NCBI RefSeq assembly: GCF_026343125.1
Contig: NZ_JAPEMB010000001.1
Span: 1,674,001-1,738,000, forward strand
Origin: Streptomyces sp. NBC_00094
GTDB lineage: Bacteria; Actinomycetota; Actinomycetes; Streptomycetales; Streptomycetaceae
Direction: 5' to 3'
DNA length: 64,000 nucleotides
The notes under the pieces were generated by a model that searched no databases, had not been told where the DNA came from, and saw nothing but the letters and a program-made list of their open reading frames with translations. The position numbers were made by a program, and so were the translations under genes. Positions 1 to 8,484 of the stretch are shown piece by piece; position 1 is the stretch's first letter; every line of letters begins with the position of its first letter.

Positions 1-1813
1 TCAGGGTGTAGGAGTCGACCGGCTTGTAGGCGTCAGGCTCGGCGGCCGTGGACCAGACATGGGTATCGATGGCCGACAGTATCTTCTGGGTGAAGAACGC
101 TGGTCCAGTGGCCTTGCAGTCCGTCTCGCTCGACGTGCAGATCGAGTCGAAGGGGACGTCCGGCCAGTTCTTGGCGGTGTCCACGGTGATCGCGCCGCAG
201 CCGCCCCCGAGGTCCTTGCAGCGGTCCTTGTACGCGAAAGCCACCTTGCCCGAAGCGGTCCCAGTGAACAGCGTGTCGGAGCGCTGCCCGTAGCGAATCT
301 CATTCAGGTATCCGCCGCGGGTGTAGGAGGCGAGGGCGGTCTTGTCGCCGTTCTTCGCGTAGTGGTTCGTGTCGGCCGTGTACCAGTAGGTGGAGGCGTT
401 GCCGTGGACGTCCTCGACCAGATCGAGGTTCCAGCGCCACGCCTGCTTCTTCGCGCGGCCGGAGAAGGTGGTGTCGGCGGAGTAGCCGGGCTCACCGGAG
501 TCGTCGCCGAAGATCGGGACAGTCCACACCGAGTTGGTCCGCTCGGTGCCTGCGCCGTCGAGCTTGTTCAGGCCGAAGGTGTAGGTCGTGCCGTCACCGG
601 TGACCACCTTCCAGTACTCCCCTGCACCGTCAACGCCGGCGTCACCCTCGTCGCCGTTGTCGGCGCCGGTGGCGTGGGTGACCTTGGAAGCATCGTCGTT
701 CTTCAGCCGCCACGCGCCGGTGGTGTCGTCCTTGACCAGTTCACTGGCCTTGCCGTTCAGGACGAGGGAGGCGTTCTCGTACTTCCAGCACTGGTCGTTC
801 TTGTCAGTCTGCCCATCGTCGTCGCACGAGCCGTACTTGCGCTCGATGTACGACGAGGTCAGGTCGAAGCCCTCACCGACCATCGAACCCTGGTTGTTGG
901 TGTTCGCCGTACGCCCGTCAACGCTGCCTGAGTCATAACTGATTCCCAGCGACGGAGCAGGGCCTGCTGCTGCCGGCGGAACCGAGATCGGGTAGGACCA
1001 CGTGAACGAGCCGGACGAACCGCCGGCCTCCCAGGAGGACGCGCTCGACAGCGGGGTCGCCTTGTAGTCACCCGCGCCCTTGTCCGAACCGCCCGTCGTC
1101 GTGGCAGCCAGGGCCAGCACCCGCGGAGCGGCGTCCACTCGCGACAGACTCGCGGTGACCGTCTGCTCCTCGGCGCTGTTCTCCGAAGAGATCGGGGTGG
1201 TCTCGCGGCACTCCGCCTTCTGCGGAGTCGTCAGCGCACACGCCGGCAGCGACACCATGCCCAGTCGAGTCGCCCAGGCACCGCCGATCGCGGAACCGAA
1301 ACCGCCGTAGTCGACCTCCACTTCGGCCGCACCCGACTCCTGCGCCGCCACGGTGAACAGCACACCGGTGACACCGGCTGCCCGAGCCGCCTTCTGGTCG
1401 AGCACCTTCACGGTAGAAGTACCGGACGCGGGGCGCTGCACCAGCCGGGCCGCTCCCGTCCCCTCTATGCCTCGCACATCCACCAGGGCGGCGCTCGCGC
1501 GACCGGAAGCCGGGTCTAGCTGGCCTGTGAGCGTCTGCGCCTTCGGCCAGGTGCTACGGGCACGCTCCTGATTGGCCCTGATTGCCAGCTGACGGTTGGC
1601 CGCCAGTTCCTGCGCGACCTTGGCACGTTCCTTCTTCGCGCCCGGCTCAGTGACGGCATGTACCTTCACCGGCTTGGACGCGGGGACCTCTGGACGCCCC
1701 GGAAGTTCCGCGGCCTGCACCATGGGCACGAGGGGCGTGGGTATCGACAACGCCAACGCCAAAGCGCCGATCACGGCGCCTTGGCGTCTACGCAGACGCG
1801 TACGTCTGGACAC
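1..1813 (-). CDS. RHS-repeat/polymorphic-toxin-type secreted protein, N-terminal part (3' end beyond the window)
   Basis: The minus frame is open from a GTG at 1813 to the left edge, giving 604 visible codons. An AAGGAG ribosome site ends 10 nt before the GTG. The protein starts with a basic stretch (SRRTRLRRR) and a hydrophobic segment ending near VQAAE, a signal peptide. At about residues 265-330 it has the block typical of streptomycete RHS/SpvB-like proteins: TWSYPISVPP, then SLGISYDSGSVDGRTANTNN, then GEGFDL and YIERKYGSC. Family knowledge: such proteins carry YD/RHS repeats forming a cocoon and often a variable C-terminal toxin with an immunity gene just downstream. Neither is visible here, so toxicity is an inference. 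The LamG gene lies 148 bp upstream on the same strand and is a common companion. Confidence 0.85.
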   Translation of the reverse strand, partial: MSRRTRLRRRQGAVIGALALALSIPTPLVPMVQAAELPGRPEVPASKPVKVHAVTEPGAKKERAKVAQELAANRQLAIRANQERARSTWPKAQTLTGQLDPASGRASAALVDVRGIEGTGAARLVQRPASGTSTVKVLDQKAARAAGVTGVLFTVAAQESGAAEVEVDYGGFGSAIGGAWATRLGMVSLPACALTTPQKAECRETTPISSENSAEEQTVTASLSRVDAAPRVLALAATTTGGSDKGAGDYKATPLSSASSWEAGGSSGSFTWSYPISVPPAAAGPAPSLGISYDSGSVDGRTANTNNQGSMVGEGFDLTSSYIERKYGSCDDDGQTDKNDQCWKYENASLVLNGKASELVKDDTTGAWRLKNDDASKVTHATGADNGDEGDAGVDGAGEYWKVVTGDGTTYTFGLNKLDGAGTERTNSVWTVPIFGDDSGEPGYSADTTFSGRAKKQAWRWNLDLVEDVHGNASTYWYTADTNHYAKNGDKTALASYTRGGYLNEIRYGQRSDTLFTGTASGKVAFAYKDRCKDLGGGCGAITVDTAKNWPDVPFDSICTSSETDCKATGPAFFTQKILSAIDTHVWSTAAEPDAYKPVDSYTL

Positions 1814-1863
1814 GACGAAACGACTCCTTCTGATCAATCGATCAAGTCGGAAAGATGGAGGAA

Positions 1864-1881
1864 CCTGAGCCGAAGCTCAGG
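1864..1881 (-). other. UUCG-tetraloop hairpin between the LamG and RHS genes
   Basis: Perfect 7-bp inverted repeat, CCTGAGC and GCTCAGG, around four bases. Read on the transcribed minus strand the loop is UUCG closed by C-G, the especially stable tetraloop class. It lies 80 nt after the LamG stop and about 50 nt before the RHS start. No U tract follows, so it may be a weak terminator or attenuator, or an mRNA stabiliser or processing site tuning the ratio of the two proteins. Confidence 0.6.
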
Positions 1882-1961
1882 CGGGCAGCCTCAGCGGGGG
1901 CGGAGCGCTCGATCGCGCCCCGCCCCGATGCGGAGGCAAAGAGAGAAGGACTTCCGTCAGG

Positions 1962-4900
1962 TCACGGGCCGACGACGGCTTCCACCTGCTGCGCATCGCT
2001 CAGCGCACCTGCCCACAGGCGGATATCACTGATCTTGCCGGGCAGGTAACGGCTCCAGGCGCTGCCGGTCCAGCCCTTCCCGACGGTGAAACCCGACCCA
2101 AGGTCCGCGGACTTATAGGCCAGCAGAACGCCTTCTTCGGAAGTGCCGGCGTAGAGACTGGCCGTCTGCCCGGGGGCGTCGAGCACTCCGGTCAGCCGGA
2201 TCTCGCCCTTAGGGGTGAGAAGCTCCTTGCTCTGCGCCGAGACGCCTGTGCCATCGGATTTCCATTGCCCGAAGTGCCATCGGCCTTCGGGAAACGGCTC
2301 GGTGATCGGAACGCCGCCCGCGTCGAGTATCGGCTTACCTAGCGAGTCACGAGCCGGGACATCCTTCGTTCCGGTCTTCTCGAACCAGATGCCCCACGAG
2401 GAACCCGTGCCGGTCTGCTGGCCCAAGACCTGCATCCGGGACCCGTTGGCCATGCTCTGTATCTTCTCCGTGTCCACGTCCACCGCAGTGGACACGGTGA
2501 AGGAGCCGGTGTCGTCCACCAGAGGGCGAACCGTCGACGCAAAGTCGTCCACGCCGTCCAGGACGATGTTTTCGCCGTCCAGTGAGGCACCGGATCCCAT
2601 GGTCAGCGTGTTGCCGTAGCCGCTGCTGTCCTGCAGGGACGTACCGGAGCCGCTCGGGTTGTACTGGGCAACCAGCTCGACGTAGCCCTTGCCATCCTTG
2701 TCCTTCGCCCTGGCGAGCTCCGCCATGCCCTCCGAGGTCAACGCGTCCTGCCGCACAACGACCTCGTCGATCTCGCCGGGGAAGTAGTCGGTGTAGGAGC
2801 CGTTGTACTTGGCTCGTCCGACCTGGAGGCCGCCGCTGGATGCCCACGCGTCGGCGGTGAGGTTATCGGTCCCCTGCAGAACACCGTTGACATAGAAGGC
2901 GAGCTTGTTCGTTGTCGCCCCCCTGTTGACCACGACACCGAGATGCGTCCACGCCTTGAACTGCGGCAGGTTCAGCGCGTTCACTCGCTGACCGGAGAAG
3001 GCAGATCCAGCGGTGTCCGTGTCGGGCAAGCGGACGCACCAGGTCTGCACGTCGTAGCAGTAGCTCAGGTAGAAGGAGCTGTGCACGCTACCGTCCTGCG
3101 CCAGAACCGTAGCGACGCTCGAGCCGGAGTCCAGCCTTCCCCAGGCCGTGACCGTGTAGGACGCCTGGGTCTCGACGACCTGCTTGCTGGTGCCGGCTCC
3201 CCCGAGGCTTGACTTGGTCAGCGACAGCGCCTTGTCCTGCGACTTGGAGTCATCCGCCGCGGTCAGTACACCTCGTCGGCCATGGTCGGTACGGATCGCG
3301 CCGGAAGCCGTGAGGGTCATGTTGTTCTGCAACGCGGTCGTAGCGGCCGAGCGGTCCACCGCAACACCGGACGCTTCATTGAAGTCCCAGTAACCGATCG
3401 GTTTACCCCACTCCCCCACCAGGAACTTCACTGCCTTCTCGCCGGCACGCCCCAGTGAGTCCTTGGCCCGCACGTTCAGGACGAAGGTGCCGGACACCGG
3501 AGGAGTGATAGTGGTGGTGTAGGACCCTGCGGTGGCAGCCTTCCAGCCGCTCCACGCCGTGTCCGTGGACAGCTTGAACTCGTAGTGGGTGTTCGAGTCA
3601 CCTGCGGCAGAGCTGAAAGTGACCGAATCTGCCTGCCCCGGCTGGCCGCGCACCTCACATGGACCACCCGTGACGCACTCGGCGTACACGGAGTTGAACT
3701 TCACCACCGGCGGCTTGGGTGCGGTGGGGTCCACCTTGAAGTAGCACCAGGGGGTACCACCACTGACCAGCGGCGCCGTGTAGGAGGTGTTGGGGAACGA
3801 CTGTGTGTTGACGGTGAAGCGGTAGAGCGTGCCCTCCTTAAGAGCGACGTTCCAATCCTTCGACTGGTTCGGGAAGTCCCTCAGTGTGTTGCTGTAGGCG
3901 ACGTGGCCTGTGGTCGGCGTCAGGGAACCCGTGGTCGGTTGCGGTGCGTCGGACCACGTACCGTCCGCGTTCCTACCGTCGACGTCGTAGTACACCCGCA
4001 GCATGGCAGCGCTCTCACCACCGGACACCACGCGGGGCGTTGCCACAAGGATCGGCGTGGTGTCGGAGATCGTGGTCGGAGCCGACTCCGACTTACTGCA
4101 GATCTGCGTAGAGCCCGAGGGAAAGCCGTACTCGGCCGGCGTCGCCGGCTTACTCATGTACGTCGCCACGAGTACCGCGTCGTCATCGAAACGCTTCCAC
4201 GCCTCGGTGTCCGTCTCGTCCTGTGCCGACAGCCTCAGCGTCAGCACGCTCGTCTTGCCGTCGGCGAACGCTCTGGTGGTCGCCGTCAGGTTCTCGTCGG
4301 CCTCCTCCGGGTTGTCGTTGAACTCGATCACCGCGCGTGGCTGGGAGGGAGAACACGCCGTTCCCCTGCCTGCCGAGACGTAGCGGTCGCCCATGTGATC
4401 CCGGACTGCCGGGCCCGGCCACTTGGAGGACTGGGAGATGGCGTCGGTGCGCTTCAGGCTCACCCAACGAGCGCTACAGGAGAACGACCAGGTCTCCGTC
4501 ACTCGGAAGGTGGCGTCCAGGACGTGCTTGCCCATGAGTTTGGTGGGCACGAACTCGAAGTACATGCGGTTCACGTAACCCGAACCGCAGTAGTACGACA
4601 CCCCACCGATCACCGCGGTACCGCACTTGCCGACACTCATGCCGTTCTCGCCACCGGCGAAGTCGTAGAAGACATCGCCGTCCGAGGACAGCACCGTCTT
4701 CTCTGACTCGTTCATCTCCACCGACGGATCGATGTAGAGCGGAAAGTCCTCCGCCTCAGTTGCGGCGATCAGATTGCGGTCAGGCACGACTGTCAGCGAG
4801 TCCTCAGCCAACTGCACGTCCATCACCGCGGCCTCGTCGCCGGCCCCCGGGCCGGCCAGCGGGTCGCCCTCCTGCGAAGGCCCCACCAGCACCGGATCCG

Positions 4901-5744
4901 CTTGCGTGGAGGTGCCTTCGGCGGACACTCCGGCCAGAGTACGGAAGCCCGCGCTCTGCGTGCCCACCCCTGCCTCTGGTGCCACTACTCCGTCGTCGCC
5001 GGCGGAGTTCCACATCTGGGCGGTCGGCGATCGGAAGACCACCTGGCCGTTGCCGTCCAGCGCTTCCACACTGCCCACCGCGCCCTCGCGCAGCCGCAGC
5101 CCGTCCGCCGTCAGGCCGTACTCGATCGCCCTCAGCTCCGGCAGCACCGCCGCCTCGGGCGTCTCGACCTCCAACACCTGACGGAAGCCCTCGACCGTCG
5201 CAGTCAAGATCAAGTTCACGTCCGGCAGGACGTTCTCGTAAATGGCCCGCTCACCATCAAGGCGGGGCTCGGGCAACTCTCCGGGCCAGCCCATCGAGAC
5301 CGACTGCCCGTCCTGCCCGATCGTCACCAGACCGGCCCCCGATCCGCCGACGGAGAACGACACATCCACCACGGCGGCCTTGGGACCGATCGAACCGTCC
5401 TCGCGACGGACCAGCGTCGCGTCCGGCTGAACCCAGCCGGACCCCGCATCCACACGGACCGGGGCGATCGACTTTTCCAGAGTGAACGTCGCCCCGTCCG
5501 GATTCGCGAACACGGTCTCCCGCTCCGTCCGCTCCCCCACCACCTCGACTCGCTCACCGGCGCCGACGGCATCCTGCAACGCCTGCTCGGACTCGGTCAG
5601 AGCAACCGCAGGGGTTTCCTCCGCCATCGCGGGACTGGTCGTCAGCGCCGGTGCGACACCCGTGAGGAGCATCCAGGCCGCCGCCAGGGCGAGTGCACGC
5701 CCTCTTCCATGGGCGCGCATCATGCGCCTCGGTCTCACATTCAT
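1962..5744 (-). CDS. Secreted LamG-like jelly-roll domain protein
   Basis: 1260 residues. The chosen ATG at 5744 follows a GGGTGGGG stretch very closely; GTG 5738, two codons later, is an equally good start. The N-terminus has a basic run, a hydrophobic core (ALALAAAWMLLTGVAP) and an AMAEE cleavage region, so the protein is exported. Residues about 60-400 form the long N-terminal region shared by large actinomycete surface proteins. Two concanavalin/LamG-like domains follow at about 783-1015 (YWDFNEASG, then FKAWTHLGVVV and GEIDEVVV) and about 1022-1260 (LQDSSGYGN, then LPGKISDIRLW). No catalytic motif was recognised; carbohydrate or protein binding on the surface is likely. It precedes the RHS gene and is probably co-transcribed with it. 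By eye codon use here is less G/C-biased than in the core genes downstream. Confidence 0.85.
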   Translation of the reverse strand: MNVRPRRMMRAHGRGRALALAAAWMLLTGVAPALTTSPAMAEETPAVALTESEQALQDAVGAGERVEVVGERTERETVFANPDGATFTLEKSIAPVRVDAGSGWVQPDATLVRREDGSIGPKAAVVDVSFSVGGSGAGLVTIGQDGQSVSMGWPGELPEPRLDGERAIYENVLPDVNLILTATVEGFRQVLEVETPEAAVLPELRAIEYGLTADGLRLREGAVGSVEALDGNGQVVFRSPTAQMWNSAGDDGVVAPEAGVGTQSAGFRTLAGVSAEGTSTQADPVLVGPSQEGDPLAGPGAGDEAAVMDVQLAEDSLTVVPDRNLIAATEAEDFPLYIDPSVEMNESEKTVLSSDGDVFYDFAGGENGMSVGKCGTAVIGGVSYYCGSGYVNRMYFEFVPTKLMGKHVLDATFRVTETWSFSCSARWVSLKRTDAISQSSKWPGPAVRDHMGDRYVSAGRGTACSPSQPRAVIEFNDNPEEADENLTATTRAFADGKTSVLTLRLSAQDETDTEAWKRFDDDAVLVATYMSKPATPAEYGFPSGSTQICSKSESAPTTISDTTPILVATPRVVSGGESAAMLRVYYDVDGRNADGTWSDAPQPTTGSLTPTTGHVAYSNTLRDFPNQSKDWNVALKEGTLYRFTVNTQSFPNTSYTAPLVSGGTPWCYFKVDPTAPKPPVVKFNSVYAECVTGGPCEVRGQPGQADSVTFSSAAGDSNTHYEFKLSTDTAWSGWKAATAGSYTTTITPPVSGTFVLNVRAKDSLGRAGEKAVKFLVGEWGKPIGYWDFNEASGVAVDRSAATTALQNNMTLTASGAIRTDHGRRGVLTAADDSKSQDKALSLTKSSLGGAGTSKQVVETQASYTVTAWGRLDSGSSVATVLAQDGSVHSSFYLSYCYDVQTWCVRLPDTDTAGSAFSGQRVNALNLPQFKAWTHLGVVVNRGATTNKLAFYVNGVLQGTDNLTADAWASSGGLQVGRAKYNGSYTDYFPGEIDEVVVRQDALTSEGMAELARAKDKDGKGYVELVAQYNPSGSGTSLQDSSGYGNTLTMGSGASLDGENIVLDGVDDFASTVRPLVDDTGSFTVSTAVDVDTEKIQSMANGSRMQVLGQQTGTGSSWGIWFEKTGTKDVPARDSLGKPILDAGGVPITEPFPEGRWHFGQWKSDGTGVSAQSKELLTPKGEIRLTGVLDAPGQTASLYAGTSEEGVLLAYKSADLGSGFTVGKGWTGSAWSRYLPGKISDIRLWAGALSDAQQVEAVVGP

Positions 5745-6070
5745 TCCCCACCCGTAGCTACACCCGCCGCGGAAACGCGCACGGTCCGATATGTGACACA
5801 TGCAGGTAAAGTGAAGATCGAGTAACCACTGCGTGATCTTCTTGTGTGGTGACCCTGACCCAGGCGGCACGCCCATCGGTGCGCCTGGGCCGCGAGCAGA
5901 CACCGCGACGGCCGGGGCAGATCAGGCAAATCCCGTCGCCTGCCGGGGATAGATAGGGCAAGACGTTCCAACCTGACGTGATGGACGCCATAAAAATTCT
6001 GGACTTTACGGGGAACCGTTTGTCATGTTCGACCGCAGGCCGCGCTGAGATCAGGCTCACTCTCCACTAT
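5745..6070. other. Intergenic stretch, no gene seen
   Basis: About 326 bp upstream of the LamG gene and ahead of the first SOS-like box. It is noticeably more A/T-rich than the rest (for example ATAAAAATTC near 5990) and should hold the LamG promoter. Short open frames on either strand lack family resemblance or ribosome sites. No convincing -35/-10 pair could be assigned. Confidence 0.5.
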
Positions 6071-6086
6071 TCGAACTAATGTACGG
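6071..6086 (+). promoter_or_regulatory. LexA/SOS-like box upstream of the plus-strand dnaE2 remnant
   Basis: TCGAACTAATGTACGG matches the actinobacterial SOS consensus TCGAAC-N4-GTTCGA at 10 of the 12 defined positions; the second half-site is degenerate (GTACGG). It lies 78 bp before the remnant's ATG, almost the spacing of the better box at 8296-8311 in front of the opposing remnant. dnaE2-type polymerase genes are known LexA targets in actinobacteria, so the site is probably a decaying relic operator. Confidence 0.55.
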
Positions 6087-6163
6087 CTATGAAGTGAGGG
6101 TGTTACTCGCGACCGAGACGACACAGATGACGCAAGGGGGGCCATGAGAAGCAGGAGGTGTGT

Positions 6164-6590
6164 ATGTCGTCTACGCATCTCCGTGCAGCGAGTGGCTACT
6201 CACTGCGTTACGGCGCCAGCCACCCCCATGCGCTTGCAGAGCGGGCGTCGAGCGAGGTCTTGACTCCCTGGCGCTGACCGACCGGGACTCCCTCACGGGT
6301 GCGGTGCGGTTCGCCAACGCGTGCGCGCGGGTCGGGGTCCGGCCGCTGTTCGGTGTCGACCTGGCGGTTCCCGGCGCGCCCGCGCCCAAGGCGACGAGGG
6401 CAGGACGGCAGCGCACCCCGGCAAAGGGCGGTGCGTTCGCGACGGAGGCGCCGCTGCGTGCGGTACTCCTGGCCCGGAGCGCACGCGGCTGGGCCGAGCT
6501 GTGCCATCTGGTGTCGGCGTCGTCGGATCAGGGCGTCACACGACGATCGGCATCGGTCCCAGTCCGCTGGCCACCCATCATGGAGAGCCG
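6164..6590 (+). pseudogene. Error-prone DNA polymerase III alpha-like (dnaE2), 5' remnant
   Basis: An AGGAGGTG ribosome site precedes the ATG at 6164. The first 36 codons read as the start of the PHP domain of DnaE2 (STHLRAASGYSLRYGASHP, as in FTHLHxASGYSLRYG). The frame hits a stop after about 38 codons, but another frame takes over near 6250 with GLDSLALTDRDSLTGAVRF and GVRPLFGVDLAVP, then AVLLARSARGWAELCHLVS. Homology stops near 6535. An intact DnaE2 is over 1000 residues; only about 125 remain, with a frameshift and no polymerase domain. The product cannot be a polymerase. The gene has lost its 3' end by deletion and joins the Y-polymerase remnant that follows. Confidence 0.8.
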
Positions 6591-6593
6591 GGC

Positions 6594-7288
6594 ATGATCC
6601 GCGCCATCCCGGACGACCTCGAGGCGATCACGGCGTTCCTCACCGGCTGCCCGCCGCCGCGCTGCTGGGGGTCGGCCCGGCGACTGCGCGCACCCTGATC
6701 TCCTACGGTCTGGCCACTGCCGACCAGATCGCCGCCACCCCGCTGCCCACGCTCCAGCGCATCCTGGGCACAGCGACCGGGCGCCAGCTCCACCGGGTCG
6801 CGGCCGGCATCGATCCGACCCGCGTCACCCCCGGCGCTCCGCCACGCACCTTCACCGCCGAGCACCGCTTCCCCCGCGACGAACTCGACCCCGGTCGGCA
6901 GCGCGGCGCCCTGACCCATCTCGCCAAGCGCCTCGGCGCCCGGCTCCGCGCCGAGCGGCAGGCCTGCGACTCGCTCGCCCTGACCGTCCAATACGCCGAC
7001 CGCTCGACGACCACCCGCAGCCGTACCCTGCCCGAACCCACCGCCCACAGCCCGGGGCTCCGCACGGCCGCCCATGCGTTGTACCTGACCCTGGGTCTGC
7101 AGCGGGCCCGAGTCCGCTGTCTCACTCTGCGCGTCGGGGATCTGTGCGACGCGGGTTCGGTGTCCCGGCAGTTGACCTTCGGGCTCGATGACGACAAAGC
7201 ACGTCGCATCGAGGCCGCCGCCGACCGGGCCCGGGCGCGCTTCGGGCCGGGCGCGGTGCGGCCTGCCAGTACCGCGGGGATGCCGTGA
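6594..7288 (+). pseudogene. Y-family DNA polymerase (DinB/ImuB-like) remnant lacking the catalytic region
   Basis: The frame beginning MIRAIPDDLEAITAFL gives way near 6645 to a second frame with LLGVGPATARTLISYGLAT and RILGTATGRQLHRVAAGIDP. These match the helix-hairpin-helix thumb region of actinobacterial Y-family polymerases. The little-finger region continues (RQRGALTHLAKRLGARLRA) to a stop at 7288. The N-terminal palm with its catalytic acidic residues is missing and there is a frameshift, so this is a remnant. Streptomycetes commonly keep a Y-family gene beside dnaE2 as a mutasome-like cassette, so the pair is probably the scar of one deleted cassette. Confidence 0.75.
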
Positions 7289-7321
7289 CGCCATGACCTT
7301 CCGGCCCGCGCTCAGGACGGC

Positions 7322-7609
7322 TCAGACTCCCGGATCCGTCATGGGAAACCGACGGCCGGGCCCACGCCGCCGGGGCATGGCCACCACCGCCGCGTCCAGG
7401 GCGTCCTCCTGATCGCGGCGCACGTTCTCCACCTCGACCGACAATTCCACGACCGTCCGGCGCAGGAACGCAGTCAACTGCCGCTCCGCCGCGAGCTGTC
7501 GCTTCGCCTCCTTCAGCTCCTCGACCACGGTCGCGTACCGCTCGGCGAGCTCCTGGGCGGCGGTGGGCACCCTGTCTTGCGCCTTGGCCCGGAGCCGGAA
7601 CTCGTCGAC
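7322..7609 (-). pseudogene. Coiled-coil fragment of unknown origin abutting the dnaE2 remnant
   Basis: About 95 codons, open without a recognisable start, ending at a stop at 7322. The sequence is strongly helical and charged: RVPTAAQELAERYATVVEEL, then KEAKRQLAAERQLTAFLRRT, then a basic tail (MPRRRGPGRR). It does not belong to DNA polymerase. It resembles the C-terminal helices of small proteins that accompany recombinases or transposases in actinomycetes, but I cannot assign a family. The junction with polymerase homology near 7610 suggests a recombination or insertion scar. Confidence 0.4.
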
Positions 7610-7611
7610 CA

Positions 7612-8224
7612 GCCCTGGTGATGCGGGTAGACCACATCGCGGCGCAGCCCCGACTCGACGATCAACTCGGTCTCGGTCAGCCTGCCCGAGACCGAACGCA
7701 GGGGCGTACCCGCGAGCAGCCGGGCGGCGCGGTCGGGGCGGCCCGCGGCGAGGGCCCGGCCGACGTCGGACGCGGGGCCGAGCAGGACGGTCACGTCGTC
7801 GTCGCGCAGAGCGGACCGGGGCAGCAGGGGGCCGGCCCCCTCCCCGGCGTGGGCGGCGGTGACCATCGCGCGGAGGGAGACCCAGCCCGCCCGGGAGCGG
7901 GCGAGGAAGAGGGCGCGGGGCGCGGACTCGTCGACGAAGGCCCCGCCCCGGACGGGCACACGCCGGGCGGCTCCGCGGTCGGCCGGGGCGGGCCCGGGGG
8001 CGTCGGGGAGCTCGTAGGCGAGGTCCACGCCGAACAGGGGGCGGATGCCCTCCTTCGCGCACGCCTTGGCGAAGCGGATCGCGCCGGAGAGGGTGTCGCG
8101 GTCGGTCAGGGCGCGCGCCGTCCATGCCCCGCTCGGCGGCGCGCCCGGCCAGTCGCGCGGGGTGCGAGGCCCCGTAGCGCAGGGAGTAGCCCGACGCGGT
8201 GTGCAGGTGCGTGAATCCCGGCAT
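7612..8224 (-). pseudogene. Second dnaE2 5' remnant, opposite orientation
   Basis: The ATG at 8224 begins PGFTHLHTASGYSLRYGASHP, the DnaE2 PHP N-terminus. Near 8115 one extra base shifts the frame, and homology continues as ALTDRDTLSGAIRFAKACAK, GIRPLFGVDLAYELP, ALFLARSRAGWVSLRAMVTA and LLGPASDVGRALAAGRPD. It ends near 7620 where the coiled-coil fragment begins. About 200 of more than 1000 residues remain. This copy is longer and slightly better preserved than the plus copy and clearly differs in sequence, so the two are paralogous or independently acquired 5' ends rather than a recent inverted duplication. A well-preserved SOS box lies 72 bp upstream. Confidence 0.8.
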
Positions 8225-8295
8225 GGCGACCTCCCGCACTCCCGCATTGAATTCGTACGTACGTTCCCACCCCCACGCTCCCGCCCTAGCTCATT

Positions 8296-8311
8296 TCGAA
8301 TGTACGTTCGA
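8296..8311 (-). promoter_or_regulatory. LexA/SOS box upstream of the minus-strand dnaE2 remnant
   Basis: TCGAATGTACGTTCGA matches TCGAAC-N4-GTTCGA at 11 of 12 defined positions and is a near-perfect palindrome. It sits 72 bp upstream of the remnant's ATG, as expected for a LexA operator on a damage-inducible polymerase gene. The site outlived its gene. It also lies about 175 bp upstream of the plus-strand membrane gene at 8485 and could influence it. Confidence 0.7.
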
Positions 8312-8484
8312 CAACCGGAGCCGACATGCCCCCGTCGACCTCCGGCGAGCCACCGACCTACCCATCGACCGACCGCCGACCGACCCCCGACCGTCCGCCA
8401 CCCCCCGCCCCCGACCGGCCTCCAGTCAGCCATTCGGACCCCTCCCACCGGTGGAAACGCCCTTCACCCCGGAACCTGGGGGGC

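Noticed and set aside
6160..6597. A 145-residue gene starting at GTG/ATG near 6160
   Set aside because: Its first 30 codons are out of frame; the PHP-domain start reads from ATG 6164 in another frame, so this is a frameshifted dnaE2 relic.
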